Source of the DNA: CAIOZA01 sp964464375
Lineage (GTDB): Bacteria > Bacteroidota > Ignavibacteria > Kapaibacteriales > UBA2268
Direction of reading: 5' to 3'
NCBI GenBank assembly: GCA_964464375.1
Contig: CAYXFU010000004.1
Location: forward strand, 62,001 to 126,000
DNA length: 64,000 nt
The notes under the pieces were generated by a model. It ran no database searches and was not told the origin of the DNA. It worked only from the letters and a program-made list of their open reading frames with translations. Made by a program: the position numbers and the translations under genes. Positions 33,888 to 42,944 of this stretch are shown here, in pieces (positions within the stretch are counted from its first letter, which is position 1; each line of letters starts with the position of its first letter).

Positions 33888-34012
33888 TTTTTCCCCTCCT
33901 TTCCAAGGAGGAGTGCTCGACTCAGTCGAGACGGTGAAGGTAGTTGCATCTCAGCTTTAGAACTCCTTCTCTAAGAAAGGTAGGGGAGAATGAATCGATT
34001 CTTCAGGCTTGA
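33886..34012 (+). repeat. Degenerate further copy of the hairpin/sorting-signal cassette
   Basis: Starting at the TAG of the WD40/T9SS gene, TAGTTTTTCCCC and the following roughly 40 bases match the DNA before orphan copy D (15876 onward). Further on, GAATCGATTCTTCAGGCTTG resembles the start of the RIDVSGL coding stretch but breaks off before the rest of the signal. A decayed or truncated copy. Confidence 0.55.
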
Positions 34013-34029
34013 TATTCTATATATATCTC

Positions 34030-36174
34030 TCAATACTTTAAAGTTTCAAGAATTGCATTTTTTATGTCGTTTGAATTTGGCAGTATTTCTGTCTCGTAGT
34101 CTTTAGCGAAGCCAACAGCAACGTTCTTGGCACCTAGTCTTGCGACAGGAGCATCGAGATAGCGGAACATGCTTGTTGAAATCTCGGATGCAATTTCTCC
34201 GCCAAATCCTCCGATTGTTTTATCTTCGTGGAAGACAATTGCTCTGTTGGTTTTGCGGACAGATTCGAACGTGGTTTCTTTGTCCCATGGTGCTAGTGAG
34301 CGCAGATCGACAATTTCGACACTGATATCTTCTTTAGCCAGTTCTTCTGCGGCTATCATGGTGAGATGAACAGCTGTGCCGTAGGTAACAACGGTTATGT
34401 CACTTCCTTTGCGTCTGATCTTTGCTTTTCCGAAAGGGATGATGAAATCATCAGGTGGTTTGGATGTTGATGCAAGTTTATAATTATAGAGAAATTTTTG
34501 TTCGAGGAAAAGGGTAACTCCTTCGGAACGGATAGCATTGCGAAGAAGACCAATTGCGTCATCTGCATAGGCAGGGTTTACAATTCTCAAGCCTGGAATT
34601 GTGGTGAATGTGCCCTCAAGATTCTGTGAATGGTAGATGCCACCCTGAATATAGCCACCGCTTGCTAGGCGAATAACAATGTTTGGTGAAAACTGTCCTT
34701 TAGTGCGCCAGTAATCGTGTGAACATTCGAGTAATTGCTCCATTGCGGGCCAGAAATAATCTGCGAATTCGGCTCCTTCTACGACTACTCTAATATCTTT
34801 GGAGTAACGTGAAAAGCCGTTTGCTGTTCCGACAATACAGTCCTCAGCGATAGGAGCGTTGAAAACCCTTTCTTTGCCGAATTCTTCGGGCATACCTTTG
34901 ACAACATTGAATACACCACCTTTTCCAATGTCCTGACCCCAGAGATAGGACTTGGGATTTCTTCGGAATTCCTGAATCAGACAGTCATTGATGGCTTCGC
35001 GATATGTTACAATATGAGAAGATTTGTCATAGTCATATTCAGTATTATCATCTGCCTTATACATAGGTTCCGGTATGATGAACTGCCTCCAGCTTTTGCC
35101 ATTGGCTGCGGGAGCAGATTCAGCGGCATCAGCGGCTTTGAACATTTTTTCGATGTTCTTTCTTTCAATATTTTCTATTTCTTCAATTGTAAGTATGTTC
35201 CTACTAATCAGCATATATCTGAATTGCATTAGAGGATCGCGTCTTTTGACCTCCTCGAGTTCTTCAGGTGAGCGGTAAAGCTCGTGACGATCTGAGTTGG
35301 AATGAGAACGAATTCTATCGCAGTCGGCATGAATCATAGCAGGTCCGAAACCGGATTGAGCATAATTTCTGGCTGTTTCCAATGCACGCCAGGAATCGAA
35401 TGGATCACGTCCATCGCAATTTATAATTTTTAAATTCTTAAAGCCGGAGTAATTATCTGATATTATATGATTATTGGTTGCATCCTTTAGCGGGACGGAA
35501 ATTCCATACCTGTTATTTTGGATTACAAAAATAACGGGTAGCTTTTCCAGATCAGAGATATTAATTGCCTCAAAGAAGTACCCTTCGCCGCATGCTGACT
35601 CACCACTGGAGTAATAAGCAATTTCGTCGGTTTTAAATTTAGTAATGGCTCTGGCAACACCAGCGGCATGGAGAGAATGATTCCCGGTGTTCGATGAGAC
35701 GTTTTGAATTCTGATTGACGGCTTTGCGAAGTGATTGCTCATGTGTCTCCCGCCGCCTGCAACGTCAGTTTCCTTGCTTAATCCGTTGAGGATGATTTCT
35801 TCGGGTGTAATGCCACCAGCCATAGTTGTCAGTAAATCCCTGTAATAGGGAAACATAAAATCATGATTCTGACGAAAAATCATACCCAGAGCGAGCTGAA
35901 TACCGTCATGCCCGGCAAAAGAAGCATGGTAGGACCATCCTTTTGCCATTTTCAAATAGAGAGCCGCTTTATCGTCGAGCTTACGTCCGAGATGATTAAT
36001 TTCGTACCAATTAATTATAGTGTTACGGTCGAATCCTTTAATATCAAATTTACTAAAAAGCTCAACTTCAACCTCTTTGTCCTGATATATCATTTCAACT
36101 ATTTTGCCCTTACCTGACTCGAATGCATCAATAGATGCTGATGTGTTCTTTGATCCGGTATTTATCTTAGTCAT
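34030..36174 (-). CDS. Fused alpha/beta 2-oxoacid dehydrogenase E1 component
   Basis: A 714-residue fusion of the E1 alpha (about 50-345) and E1 beta (about 380-714) chains that are usually separate. It would decarboxylate a 2-oxoacid with thiamine diphosphate and pass the acyl group to a lipoyl E2. Alpha-part landmarks are FPYYRD, 'GGRHMSNHF' and the cofactor region SSGESACGEGYFFEA...IQNN, in which the usual GDG is GES. Beta-part landmarks are GQDIGKGGVFNV, NAPIAEDCIVGTANGF, and 'DLRSLAPWD' with 'HEDKTIGGFGGEIA'. The fused form is commonest among branched-chain-type E1 proteins. The substrate (branched-chain oxoacids or pyruvate) is not certain. No E2 or E3 gene adjacent. Monocistronic, divergent from the ribosomal cluster. 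Confidence 0.88.
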   Translation of the reverse strand: MTKINTGSKNTSASIDAFESGKGKIVEMIYQDKEVEVELFSKFDIKGFDRNTIINWYEINHLGRKLDDKAALYLKMAKGWSYHASFAGHDGIQLALGMIFRQNHDFMFPYYRDLLTTMAGGITPEEIILNGLSKETDVAGGGRHMSNHFAKPSIRIQNVSSNTGNHSLHAAGVARAITKFKTDEIAYYSSGESACGEGYFFEAINISDLEKLPVIFVIQNNRYGISVPLKDATNNHIISDNYSGFKNLKIINCDGRDPFDSWRALETARNYAQSGFGPAMIHADCDRIRSHSNSDRHELYRSPEELEEVKRRDPLMQFRYMLISRNILTIEEIENIERKNIEKMFKAADAAESAPAANGKSWRQFIIPEPMYKADDNTEYDYDKSSHIVTYREAINDCLIQEFRRNPKSYLWGQDIGKGGVFNVVKGMPEEFGKERVFNAPIAEDCIVGTANGFSRYSKDIRVVVEGAEFADYFWPAMEQLLECSHDYWRTKGQFSPNIVIRLASGGYIQGGIYHSQNLEGTFTTIPGLRIVNPAYADDAIGLLRNAIRSEGVTLFLEQKFLYNYKLASTSKPPDDFIIPFGKAKIRRKGSDITVVTYGTAVHLTMIAAEELAKEDISVEIVDLRSLAPWDKETTFESVRKTNRAIVFHEDKTIGGFGGEIASEISTSMFRYLDAPVARLGAKNVAVGFAKDYETEILPNSNDIKNAILETLKY

Positions 36175-36551
36175 AAATTTCCCATTAAGTGAATTTAATA
36201 TACAACAAAAATTATCCTATTTCTGACGTATAGAATTTTTATAAACGGAAATTTGAATAATCTATTGCCAATTTATGATTATTGTTGGATTCAATTTGAG
36301 TACTAATTAAGCAATGAATATGTATGGAACATACTATAAAAAGAAAATGCATGGAAAATAGATGTATATTGTGGCATTCGAGAGTGTAATTTGCGAAAGT
36401 TATGACGAATGGGATTTTTACAGAAAAAAAATAAATTCAAAAAAATAAATTGATTAATGAGGTCAGTCAATAAGTTATAACATTATAAGGCATAAAGAGA
36501 AAAAAATTAAGCAGGAAAAGAAAAAATAATTAAAGTTTTTTAAAAATAATA
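36175..36551. other. AT-rich divergent intergenic region before rpsL
   Basis: Upstream region of the E1 gene and of the ribosomal supercluster. It is strongly A/T-rich with runs of A. No small gene, tRNA or repeat was recognised apart from the rpsL promoter at its right end. Confidence 0.5.
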
Positions 36552-36583
36552 TTTGTGAATGTTTAAAACTTTCTTTAGTTTTG
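36552..36583 (+). promoter_or_regulatory. Bacteroidota-type promoter of the str operon
   Basis: TTTG (36552-36555), exactly 20 bases, then TAGTTTTG (36576-36583): a perfect TTTG-N20-TAnnTTTG. Transcription would start near 36590, leaving a leader of about 45 bases before rpsL. Confidence 0.75.
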
Positions 36584-36635
36584 CAGGCTCTAAAGTAATA
36601 TATTTATAGAAAACGTAATTTTTTGAGGTAATCGA

Positions 36636-37034
36636 GTGCCGACAATAAGCCAATTAATCAGGAAGCCGAGAAAACGGATAATTTGTAAGAGTAAATCCCC
36701 GGCATTGAATTCTTGTCCACAAAGACGTGGAGTATGTACTCGTGTTTATACAACAACACCCAAGAAACCTAATTCGGCTCTTCGTAAGGTAGCTCGTGTC
36801 CGTTTATCAAACGGAGCAGAAGTAACGTCATACATACCCGGAGAAGGACATAACTTACAAGAGCATTCAATCGTTTACATACGTGGCGGTAGAGTGAAGG
36901 ATCTTCCTGGAGTTCGTTATCACGTTGTTCGTGGTACTGCCGATACACAAGGTGTTGAAGGTCGCAAACAGGGTCGTTCCAAATATGGGTCCAAGAGACC
37001 AAAAGCCGGTGCTCCAGCAGCCAAGAAAAAATAG
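36636..37034 (+). CDS. rpsL: 30S ribosomal protein S12
   Basis: A 132-residue S12 of the decoding centre. The N-terminus PTISQLIRKPRK and the conserved loops TPKKPNSALRKVARVRL and GRVKDLPGVRYHVVRG are intact, with lysines at the classic streptomycin-related positions. The start is GTG 36636 with GAGG 8 nt upstream. A short Lys/Ala-rich tail ends the protein. First gene of the str operon, 55 bp before rpsG. Confidence 0.97.
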   Translation: MPTISQLIRKPRKRIICKSKSPALNSCPQRRGVCTRVYTTTPKKPNSALRKVARVRLSNGAEVTSYIPGEGHNLQEHSIVYIRGGRVKDLPGVRYHVVRGTADTQGVEGRKQGRSKYGSKRPKAGAPAAKKK

Positions 37035-37089
37035 AGAATAAATTTAACGTCATATAAATTTAGAAAATAAATTAAAATAAGATAGATCC

Positions 37090-37557
37090 ATGAGAAAGAA
37101 GAGAGCCGAAAAAAGAAGAATGTTACCAGATCCGAAATTCAACGATGTTGTTGTTTCTCAGTTGGTAAACAGTGTAATGATTCAGGGCAAGAAGAATACA
37201 GCTCGCAAAATAGTTTATGATGCTTTTGACCTTATTGCAGAAAGAAGCAAGCAAGATCCTCTTGAGCTATTTAAGAAAGCTTTATCAAATGTCGCTCCTG
37301 TTATTGAAGTCCGCTCACGCAGAGTTGGTGGTGCTACATACCAGGTGCCGGTGGAAGTCCGCGAATCAAGAAGAATTGCTCTTGCTCTAAGATGGATCAA
37401 AACATACTCGACAAACCGTCGCGATAAATCAATGGCTGGAAAATTAGCCGCTGAATTACTTGCCGCCGCAAACGGCGAAGGTTCGTCAGTTAAAAAACGT
37501 GAAGATATACATAGAATGGCCGATGCTAACAAAGCTTTCGCTCATTTCAAATGGTAA
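37090..37557 (+). CDS. rpsG: 30S ribosomal protein S7
   Basis: A 155-residue S7, the 3'-domain nucleator of 16S rRNA and known feedback regulator of str operons. RKKRAEKR at the N-terminus, 'vv..lvN.vM.qGKK.tA..ivYdAfd', ALSNVAPVIEVRSRRVGGATYQVPVEV and the C-terminal 'hrmAdANkAFaHFkW' are typical. ATG 37090 lacks a strong Shine-Dalgarno site. Complete. Confidence 0.97.
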   Translation: MRKKRAEKRRMLPDPKFNDVVVSQLVNSVMIQGKKNTARKIVYDAFDLIAERSKQDPLELFKKALSNVAPVIEVRSRRVGGATYQVPVEVRESRRIALALRWIKTYSTNRRDKSMAGKLAAELLAAANGEGSSVKKREDIHRMADANKAFAHFKW

Positions 37558-37599
37558 TAAATTTTATTGTTCTTTGTCAATTTATTTGCTCGTTGTTGG

Positions 37600-39648
37600 A
37601 TGCCTAGAACGATCGCCATATCGAAGATGAGAAACATCGGCATAATGGCGCATATCGATGCAGGCAAAACCACAACAACAGAGAGGTTTTTATTTTACAC
37701 AGGTTTCCTCCACAAAATCGGCGAAGTCGATGATGGAACTGCATTCATGGATTACATGGATCAGGAAAAGGAACGAGGGATAACGATCACTTCTGCCGCA
37801 ACCACATGCATTTGGAAAGGTTATCAGATAAATATTATCGATACTCCGGGTCATGTTGATTTTACGGCTGAGGTTCAAAGGTCACTCAGAGTGCTCGATG
37901 GAGCGATAGCAGTTTTTTGTGCTGTCGGTTGTGTCGAGCCGCAATCGGAAACCGTATGGCATCAAGCAGACATGTACAGTGTGCCCCGAATCGCATTTAT
38001 CAATAAGATGGATAGGTTAGGTGCAGATTTCTACAAGGCTGTTGAATCAATCAAGAAAAAGTTGAATGCCAATCCGATTGTAATTGAGCTTCCAATGGGT
38101 GTAGAGGATACATTCAACGGAATTATAGACTTGATCAGTATGAAAGCGCTTTACTTCGATCCGGACACACACGGAATTGATATAATCATTGAAGATATAC
38201 CTGATGAATATACTAAAATATCAGAAGAGTATAGATTCAAACTGGTTGAATCAGCAGCAGAGATGAATGATGAATTGATGGCTAAATATTTTGAAGCCGG
38301 AGATTTAAGTTCAGAAGACATCAAAGCCGGAATAAGGCTAGGCGTTCTTTCATCGAAATTTATCCCAGTTTTTGTCGGTTCATCGAAAAACGATATTGGA
38401 GTTCAGCCTTTGTTGGATGCGGTAATAGATTATTTACCTTCGCCATTAGAAGTAGATTACCACGGCTTTGATCCGGAAGATCATGAAAAAGTGATTCCAG
38501 TTAGTGCAGATGATAGCCAGCCATTTTCAGGCTTGGCATTCAAAATACTCAGCGATCCTTTCCTTAAAAAATTAACATTTATAAGGATATATTCCGGTTC
38601 ATTGAAAGTTGGTCAGGCGATAATGAATCTGTCAGTCGGTAAACGCGAAAAAATTCATAAGATTATGAAAATGTTTGCCAGCCGCCGCGAAGAAATCCAG
38701 GAAGCATTTGCAGGAGACATCGTCTCGATACCTGATTTGAGAATTACGCGCACAGGAGATACATTGTGCGACGAAAAGCATCCGGTGCTATTTGAGAAAA
38801 TTCAATTTGCAGAACCGGTAATCAATCAGGGTCTTGAAGCCAGAACATTGGCGGATAGAGACAAGCTGCTCGAAGATCTCGGAAAAATTTCCGAAGAAGA
38901 TCCTACTTTTAAATTTAGGATTGATGATGAGAGTGGACAAATTGTTATCAGCGGAGTCGGTGAGCTTCATCTGGAAATAATCGTGGACAGACTGAAAAGA
39001 GAGTTTAATCTTCCGGCTAAAGTAGGAAAGCAACAAGTTGCTTATCGCGAAACAGTATCGGAGAAGATTAAACAGGAAGGCAGATTCGATAGACAGGCAG
39101 GCGGCAAAAATCAGTTCGGGCATGTTGTGCTCGAGATTGAACCTGCACCGGGTAAGGGAATAGAAGTGATTAACAAGGTTCCCGAAATCAGAATACCCAA
39201 GCAATTTATCCCAGCTCTTGAACAAGGTATCAAGGAAGCTCTTCAAGTAGGACCATCGGGTTACACAATGATAGATGTCAGAGTGAATATACTAGATGGA
39301 AGCTACGAAAAAGACACTTATACAGAAATGGGATACAAAATAGCTGCATCAATCGCAATTAAGGATGCCGTAAGAAAGGCGTCCCCGCTCCTATTGGAGC
39401 CGGTTTTCGAGGTCGAGGTTGTTTCTCCGGATGAGTATGTTGGCGATATAATTGCTGACTTTAACTCACGCAAAGGTAGAGTGGAAGGAATTGAACAACG
39501 TGGGAATATGCAAGCGGTTAAGGGGATTGCTCCTTTATCAGAAATGTTTGGTTATGTAACTAAATTGAGATCGCTTAGTCAGGGTAGAGCAGTTTACACA
39601 ATGACTTTTTCACGTTACGAGCCTGTTGTTATAAAAACACAATATTGA
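37600..39648 (+). CDS. fusA: Elongation factor G
   Basis: A 682-residue translocase GTPase. G motifs are AHIDAGKTT, RGITI, DTPGHVDF and NKMDR in the N-terminal domain. Domains II-V follow, with EVQRSLRVLDGAIAVF and, in domain IV, 'GGKNQFGHVVLEIEP' and 'GSYEKDTYTEMGYKIAAS'. The start is placed at ATG 37600 (PRTIAISKMRNIG) rather than a TTG at 37567 that would add an odd 11-residue leader. The otherwise common 'AVGGVEPQ' reads AVGCVEPQ here. Its place between rpsG and tuf supports the main elongation factor, although which EF-G subtype it belongs to needs a tree. Confidence 0.95.
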   Translation: MPRTIAISKMRNIGIMAHIDAGKTTTTERFLFYTGFLHKIGEVDDGTAFMDYMDQEKERGITITSAATTCIWKGYQINIIDTPGHVDFTAEVQRSLRVLDGAIAVFCAVGCVEPQSETVWHQADMYSVPRIAFINKMDRLGADFYKAVESIKKKLNANPIVIELPMGVEDTFNGIIDLISMKALYFDPDTHGIDIIIEDIPDEYTKISEEYRFKLVESAAEMNDELMAKYFEAGDLSSEDIKAGIRLGVLSSKFIPVFVGSSKNDIGVQPLLDAVIDYLPSPLEVDYHGFDPEDHEKVIPVSADDSQPFSGLAFKILSDPFLKKLTFIRIYSGSLKVGQAIMNLSVGKREKIHKIMKMFASRREEIQEAFAGDIVSIPDLRITRTGDTLCDEKHPVLFEKIQFAEPVINQGLEARTLADRDKLLEDLGKISEEDPTFKFRIDDESGQIVISGVGELHLEIIVDRLKREFNLPAKVGKQQVAYRETVSEKIKQEGRFDRQAGGKNQFGHVVLEIEPAPGKGIEVINKVPEIRIPKQFIPALEQGIKEALQVGPSGYTMIDVRVNILDGSYEKDTYTEMGYKIAASIAIKDAVRKASPLLLEPVFEVEVVSPDEYVGDIIADFNSRKGRVEGIEQRGNMQAVKGIAPLSEMFGYVTKLRSLSQGRAVYTMTFSRYEPVVIKTQY

Positions 39649-39729
39649 CATAATACGCTATATAATATTAATTAGAAATAAATAGAATAATTTTTCAAAT
39701 AATCACTTTACTTATTAAGGAGCTTTTCA

Positions 39730-40941
39730 ATGGCTAAGGAAAAATTTGACCGCTCGAAACCACACGTAAACGTTGGTACCATTGGTCACGTTGATCATGG
39801 AAAGACAACATTAACTGCAGCTATCACAATGGGTTTATCAAAACTCGGAACATCAAAAGATGTTAGAACATTTGATTCGATCGATAATGCACCAGAAGAG
39901 AAAGCACGTGGGATTACAATTGCTACTGCTCACGTTGAATATGAAACATTGAACAGACATTATGCTCATGTTGATTGTCCGGGACATGCTGATTATATTA
40001 AGAATATGATCACCGGTGCTGCCCAGATGGATGGAGCAATCGTAGTATGTGCAGCGGACGATGGTCCGATGCCACAAACACGTGAACACATTCTATTAGC
40101 TCGTCAGGTTGGCGTACCAAGAATCGTTATCTTCATGAACAAGGTTGACATTGCCGATCCAGAATTATTAGACCTCATTGAAATGGAACTTCGCGAACTG
40201 TTGAGCAAATATGAATTCCCAGGTGATGAAATTCCCATCATAAGAGGCTCCGCTTTACACGCACTCGATGCTGGCTCAGAAGCCAGTGTAACCAAAGATG
40301 ATCCCAGATTAGCATGTATCTATGAACTCATGGATGCAGTAGATAATTATATCCCAACACCAATTAGAGATGTTGACAAGCCATTCCTTATGCCAGTTGA
40401 AGACGTATTCTCGATCACAGGTCGTGGTACAGTAGCAACAGGTCGTATCGAAAGAGGAATTGTTAAAGTTAACGAAGAAGTTGAATTAGTTGGTTTTGGA
40501 CTACACAAAAAAACAACCTGCACAGGCGTTGAAATGTTCCGCAAATTGCTGGACGAAGGTCGCGCAGGCGATAACGTAGGACTTTTACTACGTGGTGTTG
40601 ATAAAAAGGAAATTGAACGCGGTATGGTTATTGCCAAGCCAGGTTCTATCACTCCACATCATAAATTTAATGCACAGGTTTACGTTCTTGGAAAAGATGA
40701 AGGTGGTCGTCATACACCATTCTTCACCGGATACAGACCTCAGTTCTATTTCCGTACAACAGACGTAACAGGAATTCTTAATCTTCCAAGTGGCGTAGAA
40801 ATGATTATGCCAGGCGATAACGTTGATAATCTCGAAATTGAGATGATCACACCAGTCGCTATGGAAGTCGGATTGAGATTCGCTATACGTGAAGGCGGCA
40901 GAACAGTAGGAGCCGGCGTAGTATCAAAGATTATTGAATAA
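39730..40941 (+). CDS. tuf: Elongation factor Tu
   Basis: A 403-residue GTPase that brings aminoacyl-tRNA to the ribosome. G motifs are GHVDHGKTT, RGITI, DCPGHADY and NKVD. Domain II has 'FSITGRGTVATGRIERG' and domain III 'GRHTPFFTGYRPQFYFRTTDVTG'. AAGGAG lies 8 nt before the ATG. The G3-following segment reads VVCAADDGPMPQTREH, with an extra acidic residue compared with the usual VVaAtDGPMPQ. An attenuator-like hairpin follows the stop. Confidence 0.97.
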   Translation: MAKEKFDRSKPHVNVGTIGHVDHGKTTLTAAITMGLSKLGTSKDVRTFDSIDNAPEEKARGITIATAHVEYETLNRHYAHVDCPGHADYIKNMITGAAQMDGAIVVCAADDGPMPQTREHILLARQVGVPRIVIFMNKVDIADPELLDLIEMELRELLSKYEFPGDEIPIIRGSALHALDAGSEASVTKDDPRLACIYELMDAVDNYIPTPIRDVDKPFLMPVEDVFSITGRGTVATGRIERGIVKVNEEVELVGFGLHKKTTCTGVEMFRKLLDEGRAGDNVGLLLRGVDKKEIERGMVIAKPGSITPHHKFNAQVYVLGKDEGGRHTPFFTGYRPQFYFRTTDVTGILNLPSGVEMIMPGDNVDNLEIEMITPVAMEVGLRFAIREGGRTVGAGVVSKIIE

Positions 40942-40951
40942 TTAATATATG

Positions 40952-40987
40952 CGGGGCTATCCCAATTTAGGTAGCCTCGATTTTTTT
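40952..40987 (+). terminator. Terminator-like hairpin between tuf and rpsJ
   Basis: CGGGGCTAT (40952-40960) pairs with GTAGCCTCG (40971-40979) with two G-U pairs, followed by seven T. It could partly end str transcription before the S10 genes. No separate perfect promoter was found between it and rpsJ, so read-through is likely. Confidence 0.65.
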
Positions 40988-41007
40988 CTTGATTTACGGA
41001 GTTGAGC

Positions 41008-41319
41008 GTGCCTGCAACACAAAGAATCAGAATTAAGCTAAAGTCTTACGACCACAACTTAATTGATAAATCATCGGAAAGAATAGTCCGAACTGTAAAG
41101 CAAACAGGGGCTGTAGTATCGGGTCCAATCCCATTGCCTACAAGCCGATCAGTTTATACTGTTTTGCGTTCTCCACATGTTGATAAAAAATCACGTGAAC
41201 AGTTCGAAACGAGAATACACAAAAGATTAATAGATATATTCAGTTCAACCCAAAAAACTATTGACGCTCTTATGCGGTTGGAATTACCAGCTGGAGTTGA
41301 TGTGGAAGTAAAGGTGTAA
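41008..41319 (+). CDS. rpsJ: 30S ribosomal protein S10
   Basis: A 103-residue S10, also the NusE antitermination factor. RIRIKLKSYDHNLIDKS, 'GPIPLPT...tVlRSPHvdKKSREQFE.RiHKRlidI' and 'LPAGVDVEVKV' are typical. GTG 41008 is chosen: GGAG lies 6 nt upstream, whereas a TTG at 41002 would touch the site. First gene of the S10 part, 9 bp before rplC. Confidence 0.96.
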   Translation: MPATQRIRIKLKSYDHNLIDKSSERIVRTVKQTGAVVSGPIPLPTSRSVYTVLRSPHVDKKSREQFETRIHKRLIDIFSSTQKTIDALMRLELPAGVDVEVKV

Positions 41320-41328
41320 GGAGTTATA

Positions 41329-41952
41329 ATGAACGCGGCATTACTCGGAAAAAAACTAGGAATGACTAGCCTATTCACTGAAGCAGGCGTACATGTGCCA
41401 TGCACAGTGATCGAAGCCGGACCTTGCCCTATCGTCCAGATCAAAACACTCGAAAAGGACGGGTACTCGGCAGTTCAGGTTGGCTATGGGAAAAAAGAAC
41501 AGAAGAAAGTGAACAAGCCGCTCTTAGGGCATTTTTCAAAAAGCGGAGTTAAACCGACAACCTTGCTTAAAGAGTTCAGAGACTTCAATACAGAAGTTGA
41601 AGTTGGATTAGAACTGACAGTGGATCAGTTTAAAAAAGGCGATAAAGTTAAAGTATCGGGCAATAGCAAGGGACGCGGGTTTCAGGGTGTTGTCAGAAGA
41701 CATCATTTCGGTGGTGTAGGTATGGGGACACATGGTCAGTCTGATAGACAAAGACATCCCGGTTCGATTGGATCATCTTCATATCCTTCTAGAGTTTTCA
41801 AAGGTATGAAAATGGCTGGAAGAATGGGTGGAACGACAACATCGATAAGAAATTTAGTAATAGTTGATGTTATTCCAGAGCAAAACCTGATATTGATCAA
41901 GGGAAGTGTTCCGGGAGCAATTAATTCAGTATTAGAAATAGTTAAGCTTTAA
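41329..41952 (+). CDS. rplC: 50S ribosomal protein L3
   Basis: A 207-residue L3. 'LLGKKLGMTslF.e.G..vPcTVIeAGPCpivQiKT' opens the protein. The central loop reaching the peptidyl transferase centre, GRGFQGVVRRHHFGG then 'tHGqSdrqRhPGSIG', is intact with the conserved Gln-Gly. AAGGAG precedes the ATG. Binds the 23S rRNA early in assembly. Confidence 0.97.
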   Translation: MNAALLGKKLGMTSLFTEAGVHVPCTVIEAGPCPIVQIKTLEKDGYSAVQVGYGKKEQKKVNKPLLGHFSKSGVKPTTLLKEFRDFNTEVEVGLELTVDQFKKGDKVKVSGNSKGRGFQGVVRRHHFGGVGMGTHGQSDRQRHPGSIGSSSYPSRVFKGMKMAGRMGGTTTSIRNLVIVDVIPEQNLILIKGSVPGAINSVLEIVKL

Positions 41953-41963
41953 GGCGGTAAATC

Positions 41964-42590
41964 ATGCTTGTAGATTTATATAAAAAAGACGGAACGCAGA
42001 CAGGGCAGTTGGAATTGTCTGATGAAATATTCGCTGTAGAGCCTAATGAACATGCGATGCACCTAACGGTGGTAGCTTATTTGGCTCATCAGAGACAGGG
42101 AACTGCAAAAACAAAGGGAAGACACGAAGTATCAGGTGGTGGTAAAAAACCTTGGAGACAAAAAGGGCGAGGAACTGCACGTTCCGGTTCAACGCGCTCA
42201 CCTCTTTGGGTACATGGCGGAACGGTTCATGGACCTAAGCCTAGAACTTATGATATGAAGATTACCAAAAAGTTAAGCCGTTTGGCTAAACGTTCAGCAC
42301 TTTCGCTGCGCGCTGCTGAAAGCAGACTTTTGATAATTGAGGATTTCTCATTCGATGATATCAAAACAAAGAACATGATGCATGTATTAAAGAATTTGAA
42401 GCTGGAAAGCGAGAAATTGCTCATACTTCTTCCTGGATACAATGTAAATCTTTATTTATCGACAAGAAATATCCCGAATGTATCGATTCAACCAGCTGAT
42501 AAGATATCAACTTATGATATCCTGAACTGCAGAAAACTGCTTGTGTTCAAATCGGCAATTGAACCATTAGAGAATACTTGTAAAAATTAA
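41964..42590 (+). CDS. rplD: 50S ribosomal protein L4
   Basis: A 208-residue L4, whose long loop lines the exit tunnel. The loop is seen in 'KTKGRHEVSGGGKKPWRQKGRGTAR.GS.RSPlWvhGGt.hGPkPR'. The C-terminal domain ends with 'yDiLncrKLLvfKsAiepLE'. L4 is the known S10-operon autoregulator in proteobacteria, but no such leader is recognised here. AAGG 7 nt ahead of ATG. Confidence 0.96.
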   Translation: MLVDLYKKDGTQTGQLELSDEIFAVEPNEHAMHLTVVAYLAHQRQGTAKTKGRHEVSGGGKKPWRQKGRGTARSGSTRSPLWVHGGTVHGPKPRTYDMKITKKLSRLAKRSALSLRAAESRLLIIEDFSFDDIKTKNMMHVLKNLKLESEKLLILLPGYNVNLYLSTRNIPNVSIQPADKISTYDILNCRKLLVFKSAIEPLENTCKN

Positions 42591-42608
42591 AACCATGGTG
42601 GAATGACA

Positions 42609-42908
42609 ATGATTGATATTATTAAGCGCCCAGTAGTTACAGAGAAAGCTATGAAGCTAGGACATCTGAGACAATATGTCTTTGAGGTTAATCCCAATGC
42701 AAATAAAATAGAGATTAGAAAAGCTCTCGAAGCTATGTTTGAGGTGGATGTGATCAGTATTCGTACCACCAGGGTAAAACCTAAAGTGAAGTCAAGATTT
42801 ACTCGTAAGGGTTTGATGCGTGGGAAAACTGCATTGCGCAAAAAAGCATACATTACTTTGAAAGAAGGACAGACGATAGAATTGGTAGCCGGTGCAGCCG
42901 GAGAATAA
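42609..42908 (+). CDS. rplW: 50S ribosomal protein L23
   Basis: A 99-residue L23 at the tunnel exit, docking site for trigger factor and SRP. 'DIIKRPVVTEKAMKL' and 'FeVnpnAnKieIrKAlEamF.VdVisirT' are typical. ATG 42609 is preferred because GGTGGA lies 6 nt upstream. ATG 42603, two codons earlier, abuts that site. Confidence 0.95.
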   Translation: MIDIIKRPVVTEKAMKLGHLRQYVFEVNPNANKIEIRKALEAMFEVDVISIRTTRVKPKVKSRFTRKGLMRGKTALRKKAYITLKEGQTIELVAGAAGE

Positions 42909-42944
42909 TAACACATTTGTGAATATTAAACGATAGAAATTACA

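Noticed and set aside
39645..39666. TTGACA and TATAAT upstream of tuf
   Set aside because: The two boxes are only 10 bases apart, far from the usual 17, and this genome appears to use the TTTG/TAnnTTTG promoter type.
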